Origin: Bacteroidales bacterium
GTDB taxonomy: Bacteria > Bacteroidota > Bacteroidia > Bacteroidales > UBA932
DNA length: 64,000 bases
Reading direction: 5' to 3'
Assembly (NCBI GenBank): GCA_017561885.1
Contig: JAFZBF010000040.1
Location: 104,686 to 168,685, forward strand
Shown piece by piece: positions 1 through 9,480 of the stretch; within the stretch, counting starts at the first letter, position 1; each line of letters starts with the position of its first letter. Under the pieces are notes generated by a model that was given only the letters and a program-made list of their open reading frames with translations, did no database searches and was not told the origin of the DNA. The translations under genes and the position numbers were made by a program.

Positions 1-595
1 GAATGGGGTTAAAGTAATTGATACTATCAACGAGAACAGAATAGAAGAATTAGCAGATGGATTGCTAGATACTTACAAAGAAGGATTCGTTGCTGAAGAA
101 TTAATTAGTCAATGTGATGAGTTGGCATCATTTCATCCATCATCTGTCAATACTGTCAGATTGACAACAGTACGCCTAGATAATGGAGAAGTGTACATTA
201 TTCATCGGCCATTTATCCGTTTTGGCCAGGGAGGAAGAGTCGTCGATAATGGCGGGAATGGCGGTATAATTGGAGGAATTGACAATGAAACCGGTATTAT
301 TTATGCTGCTATTGATGAAAAGATGAATCATTATATAGTCCATCCAGATTCGGGCAAAACAATCCTTGGATATCGAATTCCCCATTGGGCGGAGGCAAAA
401 GCTTTCGTAATCAAGTTGGCTGATGTCATTCCTGAATTACGTTACTGTGGTTGGGACATTGCTCTTACAGATGATGGATGGGTGATGGTCGAAGCAAATG
501 GTAAGGGTTTGTTTATTGGATTTCAAATGCCATCACAGGAGGGTTTTAGGGATGAATTCGAAGAGATAAAGAAGATGTGTGGATATAAAGGATGA
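1..595 (+). CDS. Sugar-transfer-associated ATP-grasp protein, 5'-truncated by window edge
   Basis: This is the C-terminal 197 codons of a longer gene; the frame is open from base 2 with no stop, so the start lies outside the window. The pattern HPSSVNTVR, then RFGQGG..VDN, then GGIIGGID and WDIALTDDGWVMVEANG matches the sugar-transfer-associated ATP-grasp family (PF14397), found mainly in polysaccharide loci. The late glutamate and asparagine in VEANG are the usual ATP-grasp metal ligands. ATP-grasp enzymes join a carboxylate to an amine or hydroxyl through an acyl phosphate; the substrate here cannot be told. The stop overlaps the next start (ATGA), so the two are probably translationally coupled. 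Confidence 0.85.
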   Translation, partial: NGVKVIDTINENRIEELADGLLDTYKEGFVAEELISQCDELASFHPSSVNTVRLTTVRLDNGEVYIIHRPFIRFGQGGRVVDNGGNGGIIGGIDNETGIIYAAIDEKMNHYIVHPDSGKTILGYRIPHWAEAKAFVIKLADVIPELRYCGWDIALTDDGWVMVEANGKGLFIGFQMPSQEGFRDEFEEIKKMCGYKG

Positions 596-1236
596 ATAAA
601 ATCACAATAGTTGAGAAGCCTGATTGGGTGTCATGGAACGATATTCATGATGTGCTTGTTGCGGCTCATGCTGATAACAAACTCAAAGGCATTGTTATGC
701 AGCATCAATGTTTATCTGGCGAGGAAATTAAACAAGAATTGGGAAGTGCAGGTGTGATGATAATTGCTTTGGATGGACAGAAAGTTGTTGGAGTTGCTGC
801 AATAGAAGAGAAGATAGGAAAACAATGGTATTTGAAAGGCCGGTATGGGTATTTGTGCTTTGCTGGAGTCTTACCCGATTATAGGGGCAAAGGTATTTAT
901 ACTTCTTTGATCAAAAAACGCGAACAGAAAGCGAAGGAACTTAATTATAACCTATTGGCGTTTGATACGCATAAAGATAATTTAATTGTACAAGAGATTG
1001 CCCAAAAGAATGGTTATCGCTTAGTGAGATATTTCAGAGCACAAACAGGCGATCATTTCAATGTCGCAATGGTAAAGTGGTTAAATGGGCAAGATGCATT
1101 TAATAAGAAGGTAAAACAAGCATATTGTCTTTCTAAATTATTGACTATAATACAGTTTAAGCGGAATGGAAAGGAACGAACTCGTTTGACCACTTTGGTT
1201 TGCCAAGGGATTAATAGATGGCTTAAGGTTAAGTAG
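592..1236 (+). CDS. GNAT-family N-acetyltransferase
   Basis: A 214-residue protein with a GNAT core: the acetyl-CoA pyrophosphate loop is seen in GVLPDYRGKGIYTSLI (about residues 93-108), followed by AFDTHKDNLIVQEIAQKNGY, the usual beta4/alpha4 region where the last helix packs against CoA. The acceptor is probably an amine on a sugar or amino acid of the polysaccharide, because the gene overlaps the upstream ATP-grasp gene by four bases and is followed 29 bp later by another ATP-grasp gene. The C-terminal 45 residues are basic and lack a recognisable domain. Acceptor identity is inference only. Confidence 0.75.
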   Translation: MNKITIVEKPDWVSWNDIHDVLVAAHADNKLKGIVMQHQCLSGEEIKQELGSAGVMIIALDGQKVVGVAAIEEKIGKQWYLKGRYGYLCFAGVLPDYRGKGIYTSLIKKREQKAKELNYNLLAFDTHKDNLIVQEIAQKNGYRLVRYFRAQTGDHFNVAMVKWLNGQDAFNKKVKQAYCLSKLLTIIQFKRNGKERTRLTTLVCQGINRWLKVK

Positions 1237-1265
1237 TTTTTTATCAGAATTATCTAATTCATGAT

Positions 1266-2480
1266 ATGAAGCAAAAAGTTGTTATCATAGGACAAGGATT
1301 TACTGGAAGGTTAAGTATAGTTCGTTCAGTTGCTGAATTGGAATGTGATGTTACATTAATAGTGTTGACTCATCGCGATAAGGCCAGCGGATGTTTGATA
1401 GAAGATAAGCCGATAGATGCATATAGCAAATATGTGAATCGTACAATTTATTGTGAGACATATAATGCTGAAATGCTAGTTGAAATACTCCTTACTAAGT
1501 GTGTCAATCCAAATCAAAAGTCTTTTATATTTCCTGATAACGATTTTTCTGCAGCTGCTATAGACAATTCATTGGATTTACTAAAAGAGCATTTCTATTG
1601 TCCAAATATAAATGATGAACAAGGGGCGATAGCGGAATGGATGAATAAGGTGCGACAAAAAAAGTTAGCACAAGAAGTAGGATTAAATGTAGCTAAAACG
1701 AATGTTATTGAAATAGATGAAGGTATTTATATTATTCCGGATAAAATCGAATATCCTTGTTTTGTGAAACCTTTGGCATCCATAATAGGAGGAAAATATG
1801 GTTTAAAAAAATGTAACAATAAGGAAGAACTGGATAGACACTTGAAGAGGCTGCCAACATTAAATGAAAGGTATAGAAATATCAAATTACTAGTTGAGGA
1901 TTTTAAAACAATAGATAAGGAGTTTGCTGTTTTGGGCTTTTCTGATGGGAAGCAAGTGGTTGTACCTGGAGTAATACAAATCCTTCACTTGGCACATGGT
2001 ACACACTTTGGTGTTGCAGTGCAGGGAAAGATTTCTACAGTGGATGATATTTGTCTTATTGAAAAGTTTTCTGAGCTTATTAAAAGGATAGGGTTTGTTG
2101 GTATTTTTGATATTGATTATTACGAAAGTGATGGCATTATTTATTTTGGGGAGATAAATATGCGCTTTGGCGGTTCTGGATATGCTTATACTAAGACTGG
2201 GGTAAACCTTCCTGCATTGATGATAAAGTCATTCTTGGGACAAACAATAGAAGGCATTAATTGCGCAGTTACTCAAACAGCAACTTTTTTCAATGAAAGG
2301 ATGGCCATTGATGATTGGTATAACGGCTATTTAAGTACTAAAGATTATTATAGGCTAAGAAATACTTCTCAGATTAGATTTATTGAAGACGAAAACGATC
2401 CACAGCCTCAAAAAGTATTTGTGAAGGAATTTAGAAAAAAACTTATTAGGAAGACTATCAAACTCATTTTTGGTAGGTGA
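1266..2480 (+). CDS. ATP-grasp ligase (carboxylate-amine ligase type), copy 1
   Basis: A 404-residue ATP-grasp protein. An N-terminal Rossmann-like pre-ATP-grasp domain (VVIIGQGFTGRLS, residues 5-17) precedes the ATP-binding segments PCFVKPL (164-170, with the nucleotide-contacting Lys168) and LVEDF (209-213), and the metal site EINMRFGGSG (296-305). The layout resembles D-aspartate ligase and carbamoyl-phosphate-synthase-like ligases in capsule loci. It is clearly homologous along its length to the protein at 3666-4883; a CapA phosphatase gene sits between them. A role in attaching an amino acid or similar carboxylate to the glycan or its precursor is inferred. Confidence 0.82.
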   Translation: MKQKVVIIGQGFTGRLSIVRSVAELECDVTLIVLTHRDKASGCLIEDKPIDAYSKYVNRTIYCETYNAEMLVEILLTKCVNPNQKSFIFPDNDFSAAAIDNSLDLLKEHFYCPNINDEQGAIAEWMNKVRQKKLAQEVGLNVAKTNVIEIDEGIYIIPDKIEYPCFVKPLASIIGGKYGLKKCNNKEELDRHLKRLPTLNERYRNIKLLVEDFKTIDKEFAVLGFSDGKQVVVPGVIQILHLAHGTHFGVAVQGKISTVDDICLIEKFSELIKRIGFVGIFDIDYYESDGIIYFGEINMRFGGSGYAYTKTGVNLPALMIKSFLGQTIEGINCAVTQTATFFNERMAIDDWYNGYLSTKDYYRLRNTSQIRFIEDENDPQPQKVFVKEFRKKLIRKTIKLIFGR

Positions 2481-2505
2481 TCCCGCCAGCTTTATAGTAT
2501 AATGA

Positions 2506-3666
2506 ATGAAGTCTTGTATGCAATATAGTAACCATTTAAAATCTATTCTAATTGTAGGTGACTTATTTCCTACCTGTCAGAATGTTTCTTATTTTTCAAA
2601 AGGGGATATTGAAACGTTGTTTGGTAAAGAAATAGTTCAAAAGTTTTCCGAAGCTTATTTCAGTATATGTAATCTAGAAGGAGCCTTGACCGATCATCCA
2701 GATAAATGCAAGAAAACAGGACCAGTCAAGTTAGCTCCTACTGATGCTGTTGAAGCATATAGAAAGTTGGGCATCAATTATTGTTTATTGGCAAATAATC
2801 ATGCAACAGATGGTGGCCACAGGGGAATGCTTGATACAATGCAAACTCTTGATAATGCTGGTATCAAATACATAGGGGCCGGTAAGAGCGAAAATGATAT
2901 TGTTCATTTCTTTGTTAAAGAGGTAGGCGGTTTGAGAGTTGGCTTTTATAATGTGAGCGAAAGGATGTATAACAAGCCTACAGAAACACAAGCTGGTGCC
3001 TGGCTTTATGATGAGTATATAGTATGCCGAGAGTTGGCTCAGTTGAAGGAAGAGTGTGATTATCTGATTGTATTATATCATGGAGGAATTGAGAAATTCC
3101 CATACCCGTCGCCTGAAAACAAGAAACGTTTTCATAGAATGGCAGACAGTGGTGCAGATATGATTATTGCGCAGCATACACACTGTGTGGGATGCGAAGA
3201 ATATTATAACAGTTCTTATCTCCTCTATGGACAAGGTGATTTTTTGTTAAATAACTTCGCTGCTGGTCTTACAGATTCAGGATTGATTATAGAACTTGAT
3301 ATAGAAGATGGTCAGGTCCATATACAGAAGCATTTAGTAAAATCTGTTGATAATATGTATGTTAGATATGCTGAGCAACAGGATTTAAGTGATTTCTACG
3401 CACGTTCCGAGAAGGTAAACGATGATGCATTTGTTTTTCGCCTGTTTCAAAAGTTCTGTGATAATGAACTGAAACTCTATCTGACAGCATTCAAAAGCCC
3501 TTCAAAGCTGCGGTTGAGACAGCGAAAATTTTTTCCAAGAGCATACAAGAAATGGTTGTTCCGATATAATGAAAGAGACTTGTTATTCGCGCTCCATTCA
3601 CTTCGCTCAGAACAGAATCGCGAGACGGCAGTTGTTGGAATTGAGCATCAATTGGGCATTTCATAA
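2506..3666 (+). CDS. CapA/PGA_cap-family metallophosphatase-like protein
   Basis: A 386-residue protein of the CapA/YwtB family (PF09587), a calcineurin-like metallophosphoesterase fold. Metal and active-site motifs are intact: GDLFPT (18-23), NLEG (56-59), NNHATD (97-102), YHGG (191-194) and QHTHCVG (223-229), then GQGDFL. In Bacillus, CapA takes part in poly-gamma-glutamate capsule synthesis and export together with an ATP-dependent ligase. Here no signal peptide is evident, so it may act in the cytoplasm. Its stop overlaps the next ATG by one base (TAATG), tying it to the second ATP-grasp gene. Confidence 0.85.
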   Translation: MKSCMQYSNHLKSILIVGDLFPTCQNVSYFSKGDIETLFGKEIVQKFSEAYFSICNLEGALTDHPDKCKKTGPVKLAPTDAVEAYRKLGINYCLLANNHATDGGHRGMLDTMQTLDNAGIKYIGAGKSENDIVHFFVKEVGGLRVGFYNVSERMYNKPTETQAGAWLYDEYIVCRELAQLKEECDYLIVLYHGGIEKFPYPSPENKKRFHRMADSGADMIIAQHTHCVGCEEYYNSSYLLYGQGDFLLNNFAAGLTDSGLIIELDIEDGQVHIQKHLVKSVDNMYVRYAEQQDLSDFYARSEKVNDDAFVFRLFQKFCDNELKLYLTAFKSPSKLRLRQRKFFPRAYKKWLFRYNERDLLFALHSLRSEQNRETAVVGIEHQLGIS

Positions 3667-4883
3667 TGAAATATAAAGTAGTCATAATAGGGCATGGTTA
3701 TACATCTCGATTAGGGATTATTCGCTCTCTTGCAAAGATAGATTGTGAAATTACGGTAATTGCCATGGTTTTTCATGGTTGGTTGGGAAGAATGGTTCGT
3801 CTATCGGGGGGGCGACCAATAGATTGCTATAGTAAGTATGTGAATCATTACTACTATTGTATAGAAAAAGACGAAAAGGGACTGATACAATTACTTCTAG
3901 ATAAGTGTTTATCTCCCGGTCAAAAAGTTGTAATAATTCCTGACAGTGATTTTTCAGCAGCAGCAATAGACAGAAATCAAGAAGTATTAAAGCCTTATTT
4001 TGTATTTCCTCAAATTAACAATAAACCAGGTGCGATAGAGCACTGGATGTCTAAAACTGTACAGAAAGATCTTGCCCGTGAAGTTGGATTGACTGTCGCT
4101 GAGGGTAGGGTTCTTTCTGTCAAGGATGGCAAGTATGTGGTACCAGATATTATTAAGTATCCTTGTTTCACAAAGCCGCTTGCTACTATTTCTGGTGGGA
4201 AAGGATTCCTGAGACGATGTGACAATGCAGCAGAACTGCAGAAGGTTATGCGTATGGTAGGTGAAAAGTTCTGCAATACAGAGGTTTTGGTGGAAGATTA
4301 TAAAATAATAGATAAAGAGTATGCTGTTGTCGGCTTTTCTGATGGTAAAAATGTAGTCATTTCTGGAGTGATAGAATTTATAGCTAATAGTAAAAGCCAT
4401 TTTGGGATAGCAAGAGAGGGAATGGTCAAGCCAATTAATGGTTTTGAAACCATAATAGATCAGTTCCGGGATTTTGTCAGTACAATTGGTTTCTGCGGAC
4501 TTTTCGATATTGACTTTTATGAAAGCGGGGGAAAGATGTACTATAGCGAGATGAACTTTCGTTTTGGTGGCAGCGGGTATGTCTACACAGTTATGGGTGC
4601 CAATCTTCCAGCGATGATGGTTCGTTTTTTATGCGGGGAGGAATATCAAGATATGCTTCATGATGTTTCTTGTGTCGCTACTTATGTCAACGAACGAATG
4701 TGTCTTGATGATTATTTGCATGGTTATCTGAATAAAAAACAAGTGAAAGCAATCATTTCGCGCCCTGATATCTGTTTTATTATGGATTCAGACGATATCG
4801 CTCCGTTCAAGAGAATGAAAAGAGAGTTAAGGATACTTGGTTTAAAAAAGTTTAGGTTAAAAATAAAAAAACTGGCGAAGTAA
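3666..4883 (+). CDS. ATP-grasp ligase (carboxylate-amine ligase type), copy 2
   Basis: A 405-residue paralogue of the protein at 1266-2480: same opening (KVVIIGHGYTSRLGIIRS), same YSKYVN and FSAAAID landmarks, same ATP-binding PCFTKPLATISGGKG (166-180) and same metal motif SEMNFRFGGSGY near residue 300. Two such ligases flanking one CapA gene suggest two successive or alternative additions of amino-acid-like groups. Sequence divergence is substantial, so this is an old duplication rather than a recent one. The substrate is unknown. Confidence 0.82.
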   Translation: MKYKVVIIGHGYTSRLGIIRSLAKIDCEITVIAMVFHGWLGRMVRLSGGRPIDCYSKYVNHYYYCIEKDEKGLIQLLLDKCLSPGQKVVIIPDSDFSAAAIDRNQEVLKPYFVFPQINNKPGAIEHWMSKTVQKDLAREVGLTVAEGRVLSVKDGKYVVPDIIKYPCFTKPLATISGGKGFLRRCDNAAELQKVMRMVGEKFCNTEVLVEDYKIIDKEYAVVGFSDGKNVVISGVIEFIANSKSHFGIAREGMVKPINGFETIIDQFRDFVSTIGFCGLFDIDFYESGGKMYYSEMNFRFGGSGYVYTVMGANLPAMMVRFLCGEEYQDMLHDVSCVATYVNERMCLDDYLHGYLNKKQVKAIISRPDICFIMDSDDIAPFKRMKRELRILGLKKFRLKIKKLAK

Positions 4884-4908
4884 AAAAGATACAGTTTTTA
4901 GTTTAATA

Positions 4909-5769
4909 ATGGATAATCAACAACAAATTCAATACAAAAACAAGATTCTTGCGGTATTAAAGTATTGTATTGCTTTTTTTGAGAAGCATGACATAAAATG
5001 GTTTATTGCCTGTGGATCGGCTATTGGTGCAATTCGGCATAAAGGTATCATTCCTTGGGATGATGATATTGACATATATATGCCTCGGCTTGATTACAAC
5101 AAGCTATTATTGTTGAGAGAGGAAATGCTTAATGATGGGTTCAGATTTGTTTGTCTTCAAGATAAGGATTATCCATATGCATTTGGTAAAGTAATGGATA
5201 TCAATACGACGTTATGGCAAGAACGGAGATATCCTTTTAATGTTGGCTGTTATGTGGATATCTTTCCTTTGGATTTAACGGATATAGGCATGATGTCTTT
5301 CAGCAAGAAATGGAGGAGTTTTAGAGATTTATTCTCGTGTTATCGTGCCAAATTAGCTACAATTCGCATAAAGGACATAATTGTTGATATATCTAGGCAC
5401 AAAACGGATAATATTCGTATTGTTCTAGCCAAAATAGCTCTTTTGTTTAATAGCAAGCAAAAACTACATGACCAATTATTGTCAATGGAAGCGTCTTGGA
5501 ATAAAAGAGAGGGAGATAGATATGTATCATTCACAGAAACTGGTATGTATATGTTTCCGAAGGAGTGGTTTACTGATTACGTGTTAATGCCATTTGAAGA
5601 TATAAAAGTAAGAGTTCCGGTTTATTATGATGCATATCTTACATATATGTATGGCGATTATATGACACCTCCACCAATTGATCAGAGGGTAGGAGAAGGA
5701 CCACATAGTAAAGTATATATTAATTTAAGGCAAAATGTTTCATTATCTAAAATCAAAAGACAACAATAA
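4909..5769 (+). CDS. LicD-family phosphotransferase, copy 1
   Basis: A 286-residue LicD protein (PF04991). The nucleotidyltransferase-fold signature GSAIGAIRHKG..PWDDDIDI occupies residues 36-56; the acidic cluster binds the catalytic metal. LicD and the related fukutin-family proteins move phosphocholine, glycerol phosphate or ribitol phosphate from a CDP donor onto sugars. Likely CDP donors are made in this locus (17575-21938). The C-terminal YMTPPP segment is typical of the family. It lies between the ATP-grasp/CapA cassette and a glycosyltransferase whose start overlaps its last 35 bases. Confidence 0.85.
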   Translation: MDNQQQIQYKNKILAVLKYCIAFFEKHDIKWFIACGSAIGAIRHKGIIPWDDDIDIYMPRLDYNKLLLLREEMLNDGFRFVCLQDKDYPYAFGKVMDINTTLWQERRYPFNVGCYVDIFPLDLTDIGMMSFSKKWRSFRDLFSCYRAKLATIRIKDIIVDISRHKTDNIRIVLAKIALLFNSKQKLHDQLLSMEASWNKREGDRYVSFTETGMYMFPKEWFTDYVLMPFEDIKVRVPVYYDAYLTYMYGDYMTPPPIDQRVGEGPHSKVYINLRQNVSLSKIKRQQ

Positions 5770-6850
5770 GTTACTATTCATTTTGCCGGCGCTACCAGAA
5801 TATGCGCCATATTTGCAGTATTATATCAAAATCGCGAATGAATGTTCTTTTGATTTTGATGTGATATGCTGGAACCGCAAAGGGGAAGAGAATGCGTTCA
5901 CGGATAACTATTATGTATATAACCATCCTACAAGTGATTCTTTTCTTCCTATTAAAAAAATGATGGAGATATATGGTTTTTGCCATTATGTGCGAAAGAT
6001 CATTAATAGAAGATATTATCGTTGTATTTTTACGTTCACAATTGCGGATTCTGTTTTTCTTGCTTTCTATTTGAAACGAAGATATAAAGGAAAGTATATC
6101 TTTGATATTAGAGACTATTCCCCAGTAGCAAATAGTAGACTATTTAAAAAGAGATTGGATACTCTCTTATGTAATTCAGCCGCTAATGTTATTTCATCTG
6201 AGGGATTTAAAAGGTGGCTTCCATCTAAGTATAAGTATATTACTTGCCATAATACGGATATTGATAAAATAAAGGAATCAATTAACCATAACGTAGTTTG
6301 TAGTAAGAAAGAGGATTTATCCGTTTTAACAATCGGTGCCTTGCGGGACATATTTGCGAATAAACAAGTAATTGATGCATTTGCGAATCAGACAAATATT
6401 GTTCTTAATTTTATTGGAGATGGAAATGCAACACCTTTTTTGAAGCAATATTGTGAAGATTGTGCCGTGAAGAATGCTTTTTTCTATGGCCGGTATAAAA
6501 AAGAAGAAGAAGATGGTTTTGTTAGTAAATGTGATATTATGAATTTGGTGATGTCTCATAATATTGTGAGTGACTATCTGATGAGTAATAGGTTCTATTT
6601 AGCAGTTCGATTTAGGAAACCCATAATTGTTAATGATAAGTGCTTTCAAGCGGAACAAGTCAGGAAATATGGCCTTGGCTTGGTCGTGTCTGATTTCTGT
6701 CAGTTAAAGAATGCAGTTGAATCTTATTGGGATTCATTAAATATGACACAGTTTAATGATAATTGTTTAAATTATCTTAAACTAGTGTACAACGAACAAG
6801 CAAGTTTTAGGAGCCGTATAAAGCTATTAATCTTAGGAAACAAACGATAA
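5735..6850 (+). CDS. Glycosyltransferase, GT-B fold (GT4-like)
   Basis: A 371-residue protein that reads as a GT-B glycosyltransferase: an N-terminal acceptor domain (FILPALPEYAPYLQYYIKIA), a linker, and a C-terminal donor domain with LTIGALRD, NFIGDGN, FYGRYKKEE and VRKYGLGLVV in the order usual for GT4 enzymes. The canonical E-x7-E motif is weak, so family placement is moderate. The ATG lies inside the end of the LicD gene (35 bp overlap); no later ATG would keep the N-terminal strand. The sugar transferred is unknown. Confidence 0.65.
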   Translation: MFHYLKSKDNNKLLFILPALPEYAPYLQYYIKIANECSFDFDVICWNRKGEENAFTDNYYVYNHPTSDSFLPIKKMMEIYGFCHYVRKIINRRYYRCIFTFTIADSVFLAFYLKRRYKGKYIFDIRDYSPVANSRLFKKRLDTLLCNSAANVISSEGFKRWLPSKYKYITCHNTDIDKIKESINHNVVCSKKEDLSVLTIGALRDIFANKQVIDAFANQTNIVLNFIGDGNATPFLKQYCEDCAVKNAFFYGRYKKEEEDGFVSKCDIMNLVMSHNIVSDYLMSNRFYLAVRFRKPIIVNDKCFQAEQVRKYGLGLVVSDFCQLKNAVESYWDSLNMTQFNDNCLNYLKLVYNEQASFRSRIKLLILGNKR

Positions 6851-6869
6851 TAGTATCTTTCAGATTATA

Positions 6870-8066
6870 ATGAGTAAAATTGATCAAGCAATAAGTACCA
6901 TTAGGGATGTCTTGTTATATATTCTTCTCTTCTTAACGGCCATTTCTTATCACCCAACAATAATGCGGATGAGCCGATATGCAGGATATGAGAGTGGTAC
7001 GATTCTATCAAGATATATTGTCTTGTTGTTCCTTGTAGTTTTTGTTTTGTCCTTTAGTGTATATACTATCAAATCTTGCAAATTAGTTAGAATATATCTG
7101 ATATGGTTTGTAATAATAGCAATCGTGGCAGTCATTGTCCAAGCACTATTTAAAAATCGGTCTATGGTTTCAGAGTTAAGAACCTTTTTAATGGTTTTTG
7201 GTTCGATAATGATAGGCTATAATTTGAAGGCAGATAATAAAAAAATAGCAACTATATTATTAGTCTTCTCTGTTACAACATTGTTTTCCGGTTTGATGCA
7301 AGTCTTGGTCAATAATGGCGGATTTAGAATAGCAAATCAGTATATTACAGATAGTAAAAATTCTTTGGGTGCAATGCTGGCGACGGCATGTTTTTCCTTT
7401 TTCTATTTATCACGTTTTTGGAAAAAAAGTTTGTTTAAAACCATAGCTATAGCTCTTGCTTTTCTTACACTAGTTGTTATTGTAACAATCCGTGCAAGGA
7501 TGGCTTTTGTTGCGCTGGCGCTTATCGTTATGTATTATTATTATCTGATAAAGCGTAATCGCAACATATTGATATCAGTAATTATTGTTTCTCTAGTTGT
7601 CTTTTTTGGTGCACTATTGATTCCAAATAGTATAATAGATTATCTGGACGCAAGTTTTACTGCGGGGACCCAGGGTGAAGATTTTACATCAGGAAGGCTT
7701 GTGGTATATTCTCAGGCGATTGAAATATTGATGCAATCTCCATTATTAGGTAATGTCCAAAGGTTTTATCAAATAGGATGGGTACATAATTATCCGTTAT
7801 TAAAACTATATTCATTCGGATTGTTGTTTTCGTGGCCAATACTTGCCCTCTATTTGACAATATTGATAAATGTTATAAAGAGAACATTACATTTGCCTGC
7901 TAGTGGGAGCGTTTGTTTTGGTTATGTTTGTTTATTGATACCTTTCATAATATCTATGGGAGAACCAACTTTCCCTTTTGGTCCAGGTACGGTTACTTTA
8001 TTCAACTTTATTCTTTTAGGCTGTTCAGAAAAAGGAAGATTGTCGAGTGTCGTTAGTGCTGTGTAA
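6870..8066 (+). CDS. O-antigen polymerase / ligase-like membrane protein (Wzy candidate)
   Basis: A 398-residue, very hydrophobic protein with about ten to eleven predicted membrane helices and a larger periplasmic loop (roughly residues 250-300, containing GTQGEDFTSGRL and a conserved-looking arginine), the plan of Wzy/O-antigen ligase proteins. Short RARMAF and YSFGLLF segments also fit that family. It is the only such protein seen in the locus, so it is the best candidate for joining the repeat units in the periplasm. It closes a tight run of genes; a 184 bp gap follows. Confidence 0.75.
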   Translation: MSKIDQAISTIRDVLLYILLFLTAISYHPTIMRMSRYAGYESGTILSRYIVLLFLVVFVLSFSVYTIKSCKLVRIYLIWFVIIAIVAVIVQALFKNRSMVSELRTFLMVFGSIMIGYNLKADNKKIATILLVFSVTTLFSGLMQVLVNNGGFRIANQYITDSKNSLGAMLATACFSFFYLSRFWKKSLFKTIAIALAFLTLVVIVTIRARMAFVALALIVMYYYYLIKRNRNILISVIIVSLVVFFGALLIPNSIIDYLDASFTAGTQGEDFTSGRLVVYSQAIEILMQSPLLGNVQRFYQIGWVHNYPLLKLYSFGLLFSWPILALYLTILINVIKRTLHLPASGSVCFGYVCLLIPFIISMGEPTFPFGPGTVTLFNFILLGCSEKGRLSSVVSAV

Positions 8067-8250
8067 GTTTCGAGTTGGCAGAGTTTTATCTTTTATTTTA
8101 GAAACGGCCTGTTTTTTAATCGTTAATATATCCTTATTATGGGCCCCTCAAAATGCCTATAGATAGCCGAAATTAAGCGCATGCTAAATCTAGATGGCAA
8201 TACTCAGATGTTATTATTAACAATTAAACATACTAATACACTTTGATTTA

Positions 8251-9480
8251 ATGGTTGATAATATTCTATTCCTTACCATGTCCAGAATGTCGGACATTCA
8301 TGATAGAGGTATTTATAATGACTTGTTGCGGAATTTCTATGTAGAGGGATGGAAAGTATATGTAGTGACGCCTAGAGAACGTTCTGTGTTTGGTGGGTCT
8401 GTGCTTAATGCTCGTGGGGCGGAACTGTCCGTGCTGGACGGAGTCCAGTTCCTGCACGTGAAAACGCTGAACCTGCAGAAGACATCTACCATTGAGAAGG
8501 GCATTGGACAAGTGTTGGTGGAGAACCAATACAAACGAGCTATCAAGAAGTATCTGGGAGATGTGAAGTTTGACCTGATTCTTTATAGTACTCCACCAAT
8601 TACTTTCTCAAAAGTGATAGCATATTTAAAACGTCATTATCCAAGGGCATTGACATATTTGCTGCTGAAAGACATTTTTCCTCAAAACGCTATGGATTTG
8701 GGTATGTTGAGCAATAAGGGAGTGAAAGGTTTACTATACTGCTACTTTCGCCGCAAGGAAAAGATATTATATGCGCTGAGTGACTATATTGGGTGTATGA
8801 GCCCTGCTAATGTAAGGTACTTGCTAGCTAATAATTCTGACATCGCACCAAATCGTGTTGAAGTTGCACCTAATTCAGTGACTTTATGTGAACCTGTAGA
8901 AGTAGACAGAGAATCTATACGCGTGAAATATGGGTTACCTTTTGATAAGCCGATTTTTATCTATGGCGGCAACCTTGGTAAACCACAAGGGATTCCTTTT
9001 ATTATTCAGTGTCTTGAAGCCAATGCCGATAGGACGGATTGTCATTTTCTTATTATCGGTTCCGGAACGGAGTTCCCTAAGCTTAAATCGTGGTATCAAG
9101 AAGCAAAACCAAGTTCAGTTACTATTATGGAGGGTCTACCCAAAGCTGAATATGACGAGCTTGTTCATGCCTGCGATGTCGGGCTTATCTTTTTAGATCA
9201 TCGTTTCACCATCCCGAACTACCCCTCTCGGTTATTGAGTTATCTTGAGAACAAGATGCCCGTATTGTGTGCTACGGATCCGAATACCGATATTGGTACA
9301 ATTGCCCAGGATAATGGATATGGATACTGGTGTGAGAGCAATTCGGTGGATGCTTTTAATTCTATTCTAGATAAAATGATTAATTCTGACCGAAAGGCAA
9401 TGGGAGAGCGAGGATATCAGTTTCTAAAAGATAACTATTTGGTTGAGCATACTTATAATGCGATAATGAAACATGTATAA
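8251..9480 (+). CDS. WbuB-like glycosyltransferase (GT4), likely L-FucNAc transferase
   Basis: A 409-residue GT4-type enzyme. The N-terminal NILFLTMSRMSDIHDRGIYNDLLRNF and donor-domain features (FIYGGNLGKPQGI, FLIIGSGTE, PSRLLSYLENKMPVL) match WbuB-like transferases, which add N-acetyl-L-fucosamine. That fits the UDP-L-FucNAc enzymes encoded at 25104-28549. The gene overlaps the PglC-like transferase by eight bases. Bases from about 8395 to 8555 are distinctly GC-richer than either side, as if this patch came from another allele. Donor specificity is inferred. Confidence 0.78.
   Translation: MVDNILFLTMSRMSDIHDRGIYNDLLRNFYVEGWKVYVVTPRERSVFGGSVLNARGAELSVLDGVQFLHVKTLNLQKTSTIEKGIGQVLVENQYKRAIKKYLGDVKFDLILYSTPPITFSKVIAYLKRHYPRALTYLLLKDIFPQNAMDLGMLSNKGVKGLLYCYFRRKEKILYALSDYIGCMSPANVRYLLANNSDIAPNRVEVAPNSVTLCEPVEVDRESIRVKYGLPFDKPIFIYGGNLGKPQGIPFIIQCLEANADRTDCHFLIIGSGTEFPKLKSWYQEAKPSSVTIMEGLPKAEYDELVHACDVGLIFLDHRFTIPNYPSRLLSYLENKMPVLCATDPNTDIGTIAQDNGYGYWCESNSVDAFNSILDKMINSDRKAMGERGYQFLKDNYLVEHTYNAIMKHV

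Noticed and set aside
8067..8250. Invertible promoter of the Bacteroides capsule type
   Set aside because: No flanking inverted repeats or nearby invertase; one TA-rich CTTTG stretch at 8235-8244 has the wrong spacing for a -7 element.
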